Shown here piece by piece: positions 1 through 6,721 of a DNA stretch of 64,000 nucleotides. How positions within the stretch are numbered: the first letter of the stretch is position 1; each line of letters starts with the position of its first letter. A program made the translations under genes and the position numbers. The stretch is from assembly GCF_000813345.1 (NCBI RefSeq), contig NZ_BBQF01000002.1, positions 558,001-622,000 of the forward strand, given 5' to 3'. The DNA is from Sulfurospirillum arsenophilum NBRC 109478. Lineage in GTDB: Bacteria; Campylobacterota; Campylobacteria; Campylobacterales; Sulfurospirillaceae. The notes beneath the pieces are model-generated. The model made no database searches. It was not told where the DNA came from and saw nothing but the letters and a program-made list of their open reading frames with translations.

Positions 1-803
1 AAGTTATTCGTCAAGAAGAAGATGGCAAGCTTAAATTTTACATGCACTTTAGCACTGGTAACTACAACGGCGCTACGGCGAAGGTTTATACCGACACCAG
101 TTTCTTTACATGTAAAGAGGATTTTGCGAAAGATGGCACGATGTTCTTTCACATCTTATCGGGCTTTTCAAAGCATAAAAAACTTGATACGCTCTCTATG
201 TCACCGACACAAATCAAGCCTAAAGTCATTAGTCTTATCAACAATGAGGCCAAGTATGGAACAGAGGGACGCATTATCGTTAAGATGAACTCTTTAGTCG
301 ATTCTGATGTTATTCAAGCTCTCTACGATGCTTCGATGGAAGGTGTACAAATCGACATTATCGCTCGTGGTATCTGTTGTTTAAGACCTGGGGTTGAAGG
401 GATTAGTGAGAATATTCGTGTCAAATCTATCATTGGAAAGTACTTAGAACACGCTCGTATTTTCTACTTTAAAAATGGCGATCCAACGACAACGTTCATC
501 TCAAGTGCTGACTGGATGCCTCGTAATCTTGAGCGAAGGTTAGAGCTTATGACGCCGATTTTTGATAAAGCGTTACAACAAAAGCTTTTTGAGATTTTAC
601 AACTTCAGCTCAATGACAATGTACTAAGCTGGACACTTGGAAACGATGGCGAATACACAGAGATTGAACCATCCGATGAGCGTGCTATCAATAACCATAC
701 CGTTTTGGAAGATTATATGAATAAAATCTACAAAGCACAAAAGAAAGATACCAGTTCTCACAAAGCAGAAAAACTCGCAAAACGCCTTTTCAAGGAGAGT
801 TGA
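1..803 (+). CDS. ppk1: Polyphosphate kinase 1, C-terminal part (5' end outside window)
   Basis: Polyphosphate kinase reversibly transfers the terminal phosphate of ATP to polyphosphate. The frame is open from base 3 to TGA at 801-803, so only about 266 C-terminal residues are present and the start lies before the window. Family marks are [10 protein letters not shown] near the beginning, [10 protein letters not shown] in the middle, EHARIFYF (second conserved histidine of the phospholipase-D-like fold) and [14 protein letters not shown]. The last 45 residues are lysine-rich. The stop overlaps the next start (TGATG), so the two genes are probably co-translated. One palindromic TTTACATGTAAA site (105-116) is read as FTCK. 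Identification is secure; the catalytic first histidine is not visible. Confidence 0.95.
   Translation, partial: VIRQEEDGKLKFYMHFSTGNYNGATAKVYTDTSFFTCKEDFAKDGTMFFHILSGFSKHKKLDTLSMSPTQIKPKVISLINNEAKYGTEGRIIVKMNSLVDSDVIQALYDASMEGVQIDIIARGICCLRPGVEGISENIRVKSIIGKYLEHARIFYFKNGDPTTTFISSADWMPRNLERRLELMTPIFDKALQQKLFEILQLQLNDNVLSWTLGNDGEYTEIEPSDERAINNHTVLEDYMNKIYKAQKKDTSSHKAEKLAKRLFKES
105..116. repeat. Palindrome site 1 (exact)
   Basis: TTTACATGTAAA inside ppk1, read FTCK; flanked by C and G (14-base palindrome). Confidence 0.95.
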
Positions 804-1327
804 TGATAATGGAGTTTCAAGGTACAACGCCTTCCATCGCTTCGGATGTTTTTGTAGCCCCCAGTGCTGACATCATCGGTGACGTGATCATCGGTGAGGG
901 AAGTTCTGTCTGGTTTGGCTGCGTCATCAGAGGCGATGTCAATTCCATCTCCATTGGGAAGCGAACATCCATCCAAGACCTCAGTATGATTCATGTGACA
1001 CATTTCAAAAAAGAAGATCGTAGTGATGGATTCGCCACAACCATCGGCGATGATGTTACCATAGCGCACCGCGTTATGCTGCATGGCTGTACTATTGAAG
1101 ATGCTTGTTTGATAGGAATGAGTGCAACGATACTTGATGGTGCAGTGATTGGCAAAGAGTCCATTGTCGGAGCAAATTCATTGGTGACCAAGAATAAAGT
1201 CTTTCCACCACGTTCACTCATTATGGGAAATCCAGCCAAAGTTGTACGCGAGTTAAACGATGCGGAGATCGCATCGCTTTACCATTCAGCCGATAATTAC
1301 GTACGATTTAAAGCGATGTACCAGTAG
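803..1327 (+). CDS. Gamma-carbonic anhydrase family protein (YrdA/PaaY-like)
   Basis: A 174-residue left-handed beta-helix protein of the gamma-carbonic anhydrase-like group. Hexapeptide-repeat spacing is clear (SADIIGDVIIGEGSSVWFG and similar turns), and the metal-ligand histidines are expected in IHVTH and in HRVMLHG. GNPAKVVREL near the end is typical of the family. I chose ATG 803, which overlaps the ppk1 TGA and sits 5 bases after AAGGAG (792-797); TTG 800 and ATG 809 are alternatives. The 3' end overlaps the convergent exonuclease gene by 20 bases. Many members lack proven anhydrase activity, so the exact reaction is not claimed. Confidence 0.9.
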   Translation: MIMEFQGTTPSIASDVFVAPSADIIGDVIIGEGSSVWFGCVIRGDVNSISIGKRTSIQDLSMIHVTHFKKEDRSDGFATTIGDDVTIAHRVMLHGCTIEDACLIGMSATILDGAVIGKESIVGANSLVTKNKVFPPRSLIMGNPAKVVRELNDAEIASLYHSADNYVRFKAMYQ

Positions 1328-2114
1328 ACGGTTTAACAGGCTTCTCTTTTTTCTTCTTTTTTTGATTTTGCGGTTTAGTGAAATCAATCAACTGCTCTAC
1401 CGTTTGAACACCTTCTGGCAACTTCTCCAACGCTTTAAAAAACACTTGCGCCGTGGCGCGTGCATCACACAGTGCTCGGTGATGGTTTTCAAACCCAATT
1501 CCCAAATATTCTGTCAAAGCACCCAGCCCATATTTAGGTGCTTCGATGCATTTTTTCGCTAAATCGATCGTATCAAGCCTGCGGTTTAAAAGAGGTCCGA
1601 AACCTGCTTGTTCAAGTGCGTAGGAGATAAAATAGTAGTCAAAATTAACATTATGTGCCACAAAGACGGCATCTTTAATAAAAAGTCTAAATGCTTCCAA
1701 TACAGAGTTTAAAGAAGGTGCATGTTGCAGTTCTGCAAGCGTAATGCCCGTAAGCTGCTCGATGCTATCAGGCAAAATATCAGCTTTGACCAAAGAGGAA
1801 AACTGTGCTACCTCTTTGCCATTTTCAATCATCACAGCACCAATTTCAATGATCTGATGCAGTGTAGGCTTACTGCCATTGGCTTCAATATCAACCACAC
1901 AAAACTTTCCCTGACCTATTGGCGTTGTAATTGTTTCCAGGGTAAAGGCATAGTTATTGTACTTGGTGATAGGAAGTCCTAAAAGTTTAAGCATGTCAAG
2001 GTCTTCGACATCGACATGTTCAAGCTCTTTAAACGTGTGCATTTTGGCAAAAAACTCTTTGTGAAAAATGGGTTTTTGCGTCATCTTATAGATGTAGCTA
2101 TCCAATGCTCTCAC
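1308..2114 (-). CDS. dnaQ: DnaQ-like 3'-5' exonuclease (DNA polymerase III epsilon family)
   Basis: A 268-residue DEDDh exonuclease. The three exonuclease motifs are intact: VVDIEANG near residue 73 (the two catalytic acids), AHNVNFDYY near 153 and HHRALCDA near 210. An N-terminal extension of about 70 residues precedes the nuclease domain and a lysine-rich tail follows it (five lysines in a row), a layout unlike the short E. coli epsilon subunit. It may be the replicative proofreading subunit or a paralogous exonuclease; sequence alone does not decide. GTG start at 2112-2114 overlaps the trpF stop (GTGA), so translation is probably coupled to trpF. The tail overlaps the convergent carbonic anhydrase-like gene by 20 bases. 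Confidence 0.87.
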   Translation of the reverse strand: MRALDSYIYKMTQKPIFHKEFFAKMHTFKELEHVDVEDLDMLKLLGLPITKYNNYAFTLETITTPIGQGKFCVVDIEANGSKPTLHQIIEIGAVMIENGKEVAQFSSLVKADILPDSIEQLTGITLAELQHAPSLNSVLEAFRLFIKDAVFVAHNVNFDYYFISYALEQAGFGPLLNRRLDTIDLAKKCIEAPKYGLGALTEYLGIGFENHHRALCDARATAQVFFKALEKLPEGVQTVEQLIDFTKPQNQKKKKKEKPVKPSTGTSL

Positions 2115-2698
2115 GCTTTAGCTCTTTGTATAAAGGCTCTTACTTTATCGTGATCTTTGATGCCTTTGGCTTTTTCCACGCCACTGCTGACATCAACCCC
2201 ATAGAAGCCTAAAGGTTTAAGTTGCTCAATGTTTTCAGGCGTTAAACCACCCGCTAAGATGATATTCTCATAATCAGAATTTTCAAACCATGAAAGATCG
2301 ATCCTCTGCCCTGCTCCACCGTAGCCTTCAACATAGGCATCCACAAGTCTAATCAAACCTTTGTATTGTTCAATTTCACAAGCTTCACGCGCACGTACAA
2401 CGCGTAAATAGGGAACTTTAAGCGCACTCCAAAAATCTTTGTCAACCTCAAAATGGATCTGCGCCATATCCATCTGTGCCTCTTTACATGTAACGCCAAT
2501 CTCCTCTGGTGTGACATCTACAAAAAGCCCGATTTTCTTTACATGTAAAGGCAATTTTTCTGCAATGGCTTTCGCATTTTGAGGTGTAATGTAACGAGGA
2601 GATTTTGGATAAAAAACAAATCCAAGTGCGTCTGCTCCAGCGTCTATTGCACATAAAGCATCTTCAAGGTTGGTGATACCACAAATTTTGACCCACAT
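2111..2698 (-). CDS. trpF: Phosphoribosylanthranilate isomerase
   Basis: TrpF converts N-(5-phosphoribosyl)anthranilate to the carboxyphenylamino-deoxyribulose phosphate in tryptophan synthesis. The 195-residue TIM barrel starts MWVKICGITN (catalytic cysteine), has DALGFVFYPKSPRY, and ends with ILAGGLTPENI and GVDVSSGVE, the phosphate-binding end of the barrel. The gene follows rpe on the same strand (3-base gap) and precedes the exonuclease gene with a GTGA overlap; no other trp gene is visible. It holds two palindrome sites only 55 bases apart (2483-2494 near match, read VTCK; 2538-2549 exact, read LHVK). Confidence 0.96.
   Translation of the reverse strand: MWVKICGITNLEDALCAIDAGADALGFVFYPKSPRYITPQNAKAIAEKLPLHVKKIGLFVDVTPEEIGVTCKEAQMDMAQIHFEVDKDFWSALKVPYLRVVRAREACEIEQYKGLIRLVDAYVEGYGGAGQRIDLSWFENSDYENIILAGGLTPENIEQLKPLGFYGVDVSSGVEKAKGIKDHDKVRAFIQRAKA
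2483..2494. repeat. Palindrome site 2 (one mismatch)
   Basis: TTTACATGTAAC inside trpF, read VTCK; 44 bases from the next site. Confidence 0.9.
2538..2549. repeat. Palindrome site 3 (exact)
   Basis: TTTACATGTAAA inside trpF, read LHVK; flanked by C and G. Confidence 0.95.
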
Positions 2699-2701
2699 AT
2701 A

Positions 2702-3343
2702 TTATACTTTTAAAGCATCAATAGCATGTTTATAATCGTTCGAACCAAAAACATAATTACCTGCGACGACAATATCCACGCCCGCATTGGCTAAAGCGTG
2801 AATGTTTTGATTATTCACTCCGCCATCAACCTCGATAAGTGTTTTTGCATTTCTTTTTAAAATCATCTCTTTTAAGATAGGTGCTTTTTCAAGAACACTT
2901 GGGATAAATTTTTGACCACCAAAGCCGGGGTTGACACTCATTAAAAGTACCATATCCAAATCTTCCAGCAAATATTCGATATGTGAGGGAGGCGTGTGAG
3001 GGTTCAGAACAATTGCTGGGGAAATACCCAAGTCTCGAATTTTCTGAATCAAACGATGAGGATGTTTCTCTTCTTCAATATGAAAAGAGATGTATTTAGG
3101 TTTTAAGGGTGCAAAAAGATCGACAAAAAACGTATTGTTTTCCACCATCAAATGAATGTCCAATGGCTTAGTAGCTGCCTTGGCAACAGCGCTTACCACA
3201 ACGGGTCCAATGGTCAGATTGGGTACAAAATGTCCATCCATAACATCTACATGCACAAGATCACATCCTGCTTCACAAATCGATACTATCTCTTCTCTTA
3301 ACTTACCAAAATCAGCAGAAAGGATACTTGGAGCAACTAACAT
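2702..3343 (-). CDS. rpe: Ribulose-phosphate 3-epimerase
   Basis: Interconverts ribulose 5-phosphate and xylulose 5-phosphate in the pentose phosphate pathway. The 213-residue TIM barrel shows all family signatures: APSILSADFGKL at the N-terminus, LVHVDVMDGHFVPNLTIGP with metal-binding histidine and catalytic aspartate, LLMSVNPGFGGQKF, and EVDGGVN with the second catalytic aspartate. ATG start at 3341-3343. First gene of a minus-strand set rpe-trpF-dnaQ; rpmB diverges from it on the other strand. Confidence 0.97.
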   Translation of the reverse strand: MLVAPSILSADFGKLREEIVSICEAGCDLVHVDVMDGHFVPNLTIGPVVVSAVAKAATKPLDIHLMVENNTFFVDLFAPLKPKYISFHIEEEKHPHRLIQKIRDLGISPAIVLNPHTPPSHIEYLLEDLDMVLLMSVNPGFGGQKFIPSVLEKAPILKEMILKRNAKTLIEVDGGVNNQNIHALANAGVDIVVAGNYVFGSNDYKHAIDALKV

Positions 3344-3410
3344 ATTTAGCCTTTATACGATCAACATAAAAAATTTATTGAAATTGTATCAAAATTTATA
3401 ATATTTTCGA

Positions 3411-3416
3411 TATAAT
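3411..3416 (+). promoter_or_regulatory. Probable -10 element for rpmB
   Basis: TATAAT 75 bases upstream of the rpmB ATG in an AT-rich stretch between divergent rpe and rpmB. No convincing -35 is seen, which is usual for sigma-70 promoters in this phylum. Confidence 0.55.
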
Positions 3417-3491
3417 CTCAGGCTGCATTGAATTAAGCGTTTCTTTTGCTTGTTTCATGTACAATTCACGAAAAATTTTAAGGATATCGAT

Positions 3492-3680
3492 ATGGCAAGA
3501 AAATGTGCTCTTACTGGAAAAGGCCCTATGGTTGGTAACAACGTAAGCCATGCGAACAACAAAACTAAAAGAAGATTCCTTCCAAACCTTAGAACTGTCC
3601 GTGTGACACTTGAAGATGGAACGACTAAGAAAATTAGAATTGCTGCTTCGACACTTCGTACAATGAAGAAAAACGGCTAA
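3492..3680 (+). CDS. rpmB: 50S ribosomal protein L28
   Basis: A 62-residue basic ribosomal protein. It begins [20 protein letters not shown] and continues with [13 protein letters not shown], a classic L28 pattern, including the cysteine at position 5. I chose ATG 3492, preceded by AAGGAT (3480-3485), rather than an in-frame upstream ATG at 3450 that would add an unrelated 14-residue leader. The gene stands alone between a TATAAT-type promoter and a strong terminator whose stem begins inside its stop codon. Confidence 0.96.
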   Translation: MARKCALTGKGPMVGNNVSHANNKTKRRFLPNLRTVRVTLEDGTTKKIRIAASTLRTMKKNG

Positions 3681-3706
3681 AATTTCTCCTTTTACGGGGA
3701 AATTTT
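3679..3706 (+). terminator. Rho-independent-type terminator of rpmB
   Basis: An 11-bp stem (AAAATTTCTCC paired with GGGGAAATTTT, one G-T wobble) with a 6-base loop. The A-rich left arm overlaps the rpmB TAA and the right arm ends in four T. Confidence 0.8.
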
Positions 3707-3770
3707 ATGCTGCTTAATTGTTTTTGCTCTTACCTCATACTTTCACACTAAAATCCTAAAGGGTTTACCC

Positions 3771-4961
3771 ATGTTTACCATTCTTCCTCTTCAAAATGGA
3801 CTTGATAATGTAGCTGGTTTTTTCTGCCAAGGCGTTCACGCAGGGTTTAAACCAAACGGCAATAATGATGTTGCGTTTATTCGCTCTAACGAACCGTGCG
3901 ATATTTCGGCAGTTTTTACAACCAATATTTTTCAGGCTGCCCCCATTAAACATTTTTTACGCTACCCAAAAGGATTTCAAACCAATTTCATTTTGATGAA
4001 CGCTAAAAATGCAAATGCGATGACAGGAGCGGAGGGTATTGCAGATATTGAAACGCTTTTTGGCAAACTGAAGACAAAATTTCCAAGTTTGCACAATCCA
4101 ATTATGAGCTCCACAGGTGTCATCGGGTACCGTCTCAATGTTGACAAACTTTCAACAGCATTCGATAAATTTGACTTTAATGCTAAAGATTCTCACGCTA
4201 CTGCTTCGGCGATTATGACGACGGATAGTTTCAAAAAAGAACTTTGTTTCAAGGTGATTTTAGAAGATGGTAGTTTCTTTCATATTGCCGCCATCTGCAA
4301 AGGTGCAGGTATGATCAATCCTGCAATGGCAACAATGCTTTGCTTTATTCTAACGGATGCCAATATTCCTAAAATGGATATGGATGAGCTTTTATTGCCA
4401 TCAATTGAGAATTCATTTAATGCCGTCAGCGTTGATGGCGATACTTCGACCAATGACACCGTGCTACTTCTAAGCTCTAAACAGAGTGGCGCGTACCATA
4501 AAGAGGCGTTTAATGAAGCACTTCGCCTGATTACCAAAGAGCTTAGCCTTATGCTTGTTCGCGATGGAGAAGGTTCAACGAAAGTCGTTGCATTTGAAGT
4601 CAGTGGTGCGAAAACTGAAGCTGAAGCAGAACGTGCAGCTAAAGCGCTTAGTAACTCTCTACTTGTCAAAACAGCACTTTTTGGTGAAGATCCAAACTGG
4701 GGACGTATTGCTTCGACCATTGGAGCCAGTAGAATTACTTGTAATGAAGAAAGCCTTGTCATTCATTATGACGATGTCTTAATTTACAGCAAAGATCAGC
4801 GCTCGCTGAACGCTGAAGCGGAGAAAAAAGCAGCGGCTGTTATGAAAAAAGACTCTTTCCGTATTCATTGCGAACTCGGAGTTGGAGAGGCTAGTTTTAC
4901 TGCCTATGGCTGTGATTTAGGGCATAAGTATGTTGAAATAAATGCGGATTATCGCACCTAG
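3771..4961 (+). CDS. argJ: Bifunctional ornithine acetyltransferase / N-acetylglutamate synthase
   Basis: ArgJ recycles the acetyl group from N-acetylornithine to glutamate in arginine synthesis and may also make N-acetylglutamate from acetyl-CoA. The 396-residue precursor carries the autoprocessing site in KGAGMINPAMATML; cleavage before Thr188 would release alpha and beta chains with that threonine as nucleophile. Other marks are SSTGVIGYRL (oxyanion region), VDGDTSTNDT and EDPNWGRI. Start ATG 3771 follows AAAGGG at 3758-3763 by 7 bases. It stands alone, with no other arg gene in the window. Whether the synthase activity is retained cannot be read from the sequence. Confidence 0.95.
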   Translation: MFTILPLQNGLDNVAGFFCQGVHAGFKPNGNNDVAFIRSNEPCDISAVFTTNIFQAAPIKHFLRYPKGFQTNFILMNAKNANAMTGAEGIADIETLFGKLKTKFPSLHNPIMSSTGVIGYRLNVDKLSTAFDKFDFNAKDSHATASAIMTTDSFKKELCFKVILEDGSFFHIAAICKGAGMINPAMATMLCFILTDANIPKMDMDELLLPSIENSFNAVSVDGDTSTNDTVLLLSSKQSGAYHKEAFNEALRLITKELSLMLVRDGEGSTKVVAFEVSGAKTEAEAERAAKALSNSLLVKTALFGEDPNWGRIASTIGASRITCNEESLVIHYDDVLIYSKDQRSLNAEAEKKAAAVMKKDSFRIHCELGVGEASFTAYGCDLGHKYVEINADYRT

Positions 4962-4981
4962 TCGTAAAATTAAGCACTTTT

Positions 4982-4990
4982 TGATAAAAT
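4982..4990 (+). promoter_or_regulatory. Extended -10 promoter of the YdcH-like gene
   Basis: TGATAAAAT, an extended -10 (TG-N-TAAAAT) 26 bases upstream of the ATG at 5017 and just after the argJ stop. Confidence 0.55.
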
Positions 4991-5016
4991 AAAGAACAAA
5001 TATAAAAGGAGACCCA

Positions 5017-5244
5017 ATGCTACACGAATACAGAGAAGTTATCTCAAAACTTAAAGTTGACAATGCACACTTTGCAAAAATTTTTGAAAAACATAATGAA
5101 CTTGATCAAAAAATTACCGATGCAGATGAAGGTAGAGCACATATCAGTGATGCTGAGCTTGAGACAATGAAAAAAGAGAAACTTAGACTTAAAGATGAAG
5201 CGTATGCACTTATCGTTGCATACAAAAAAGAGAACAATCTCTAA
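5017..5244 (+). CDS. YdcH/DUF465-family small helical protein
   Basis: A 75-residue, highly charged protein predicted to be almost entirely helical. It has the DUF465 (YdcH) pattern: MLHEYREVISKLK, a central HNELDQKI, and KKEKLRLKDEAYALI near the end. The ATG follows a strong AAGGAG (5007-5012). The family is widespread in proteobacteria and has no settled function. It has its own extended -10 promoter upstream and a hairpin terminator after its stop, so it is probably monocistronic. Confidence 0.85.
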   Translation: MLHEYREVISKLKVDNAHFAKIFEKHNELDQKITDADEGRAHISDAELETMKKEKLRLKDEAYALIVAYKKENNL

Positions 5245-5251
5245 AAAACCT

Positions 5252-5273
5252 GTTTGGGCTTAAATGCCCAAAC
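5252..5273. terminator. Bidirectional hairpin between YdcH-like gene and magIII
   Basis: 8-bp perfect stem GTTTGGGC / GCCCAAAC with loop TTAAAT; the loop and right arm contain the magIII stop (TAA on the minus strand at 5260-5262). It is A-rich on the left, and can serve both convergent genes. Confidence 0.7.
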
Positions 5274-5922
5274 TTTCCACGTCAACAATTTTCCCACGAC
5301 TCTTTTCTTTACAAAACTCGACAACTTTTCCATGAAAACGTGCATAAAGCTCATTTAAACCTATCTCTTTGCCATAGAGATGATTAACTTTTGTTTGGTT
5401 GTTCACGATTCCCTCTACCATCCACTCTTGAAGTGCTCCGTACGATTCAAAACTGTATCCAAAACCTGCAAGTAAACGCGCCGTATACGCATCAACAACC
5501 ATTGCTTCTTGTTTACACGCATAGCAGAGTATAGAATCCGCACTCTCTTCACCAATTCCTTTTTGCGACAACAACCATTCACGATCCACATTTTCAGAAA
5601 AAACCTCAAAAGAGCCAAATGATTCAAGGATTGCTTTGGATAAAAGAGAAAGGTTTTTCGCTTTGGTATTGTAAAAACCAGAAGGTTGAATAGCCGTTGA
5701 AAGAAGTTCAATGTCGAGAGTGGAAAGTTTTTCCAAACTATCAATGCCTAGATGCTCTAAATTTTCCATACTCTTTTCAACTTTTTCCCACTTGGTTTGC
5801 TGGGTTAAGATAGCACCAACGACCACCCAAAACGTGCCAGAACGTGGCCACCACAAAGGATCACGTGTGGTTTTAAGATAACCTTGTTTTTTGAGTGCGA
5901 CTAAAAGATCAAAGCTATTCAT
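5260..5922 (-). CDS. magIII: HhH-GPD DNA glycosylase, MagIII-like 3-methyladenine glycosylase
   Basis: A 220-residue base-excision glycosylase of the endonuclease III fold. It resembles Helicobacter pylori MagIII: DPLWWPRSGTFWVVVGAILTQ at the N-terminus, the helix-hairpin-helix LLSQKGIGEESADSILCYA, then VVDAYTARLL with the catalytic aspartate. There is no C-terminal four-cysteine iron-sulfur loop, which separates it from true Nth and fits MagIII. I chose ATG 5922, preceded by AAGAG about 7 bases upstream; an in-frame TTG at 5937 would add five residues. It overlaps the end of ymdB by 8 bases and ends in a shared hairpin terminator. Confidence 0.85.
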   Translation of the reverse strand: MNSFDLLVALKKQGYLKTTRDPLWWPRSGTFWVVVGAILTQQTKWEKVEKSMENLEHLGIDSLEKLSTLDIELLSTAIQPSGFYNTKAKNLSLLSKAILESFGSFEVFSENVDREWLLSQKGIGEESADSILCYACKQEAMVVDAYTARLLAGFGYSFESYGALQEWMVEGIVNNQTKVNHLYGKEIGLNELYARFHGKVVEFCKEKSRGKIVDVESLGI

Positions 5923-6721
5923 GCACAGCTCTTGCAATCAAGCGCTCTTGATCATCAAACACTCGCAATTTAAAAGCCTCAACACATTTGCCCTCTTCTA
6001 TTTCCATGATGACCATCTGTAAAATTTTCTTGCATTTTTTGGGAATTTCAAGCGAAGCTGGAAGCCCTGTAAGAAAACGTTTGAGTGGAGCATCTTTATC
6101 CATGCCTATAACGCCATCACGTGCCCCGCTAAGACCAACATCGGTGACATAGCATGTTCCCTCTTCTATAAGTAGATCATCCGTTCCTACGTGCGTGTGG
6201 GTACCTAAAATGGCACTCACCTTTCCTTTTAAAAGCATATGCATAGCACGCTTCTCTGAAGTGACTTCTGCATGAAAGTCCATGATGATGGTTTGAACAC
6301 CTTCATCACGAAGTTCTTCAACAACTTTTTGGGCGCGCAAGAAAGGATTTTCAACCATCGGCATGCCATAATGACCCATGACATTGATGATGGCAATCTT
6401 CTCATCCTTTACATGTAAAACACTCACCCCTCGTCCAGGAACACCCACAGGGTAATTTAAAGGTCTAAGAATGGGCATCACATCTAAAAGTGAGATAATC
6501 TCTTTTTTATCCCACGAGTGATTTCCACCCGTGAGGATATCGGCTCCGTAAGAAAAAAGCTCTTTGGCATGAAGCGAGCCTAAACCAAAACCGTGACTGG
6601 CATTTTCACCATTAGCGATAACGAAGTCTAGCTCATACTCTTTGCGTAATTTTCGAAGATGACTTTCAAGCATACTTCGCCCAGGTTTTCCTACAATATC
6701 ACCAATAAACCCTACCCTCAC
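5915..6721 (-). CDS. ymdB: YmdB-family metallophosphoesterase
   Basis: A 268-residue dinuclear-metal phosphoesterase of the YmdB group (TIGR00282 type), whose Bacillus member hydrolyses 2',3'-cyclic AMP/GMP. Metal-ligand motifs are visible in order: GFIGDIVGKPGR at the start, ANGENASHGFGL, GGNHSWDKKE, NVMGHYGM, DFHAEVTSEK and LGTHTHVGTDD. GTG start overlaps the mfd stop (GTGA), implying coupling. The physiological substrate in this phylum is unknown. One exact palindrome site at 6408-6419 is read as LHVK in a loop between conserved motifs. Confidence 0.92.
   Translation of the reverse strand: MRVGFIGDIVGKPGRSMLESHLRKLRKEYELDFVIANGENASHGFGLGSLHAKELFSYGADILTGGNHSWDKKEIISLLDVMPILRPLNYPVGVPGRGVSVLHVKDEKIAIINVMGHYGMPMVENPFLRAQKVVEELRDEGVQTIIMDFHAEVTSEKRAMHMLLKGKVSAILGTHTHVGTDDLLIEEGTCYVTDVGLSGARDGVIGMDKDAPLKRFLTGLPASLEIPKKCKKILQMVIMEIEEGKCVEAFKLRVFDDQERLIARAVHE
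6408..6419. repeat. Palindrome site 4 (exact)
   Basis: TTTACATGTAAA inside ymdB, read LHVK. Confidence 0.95.
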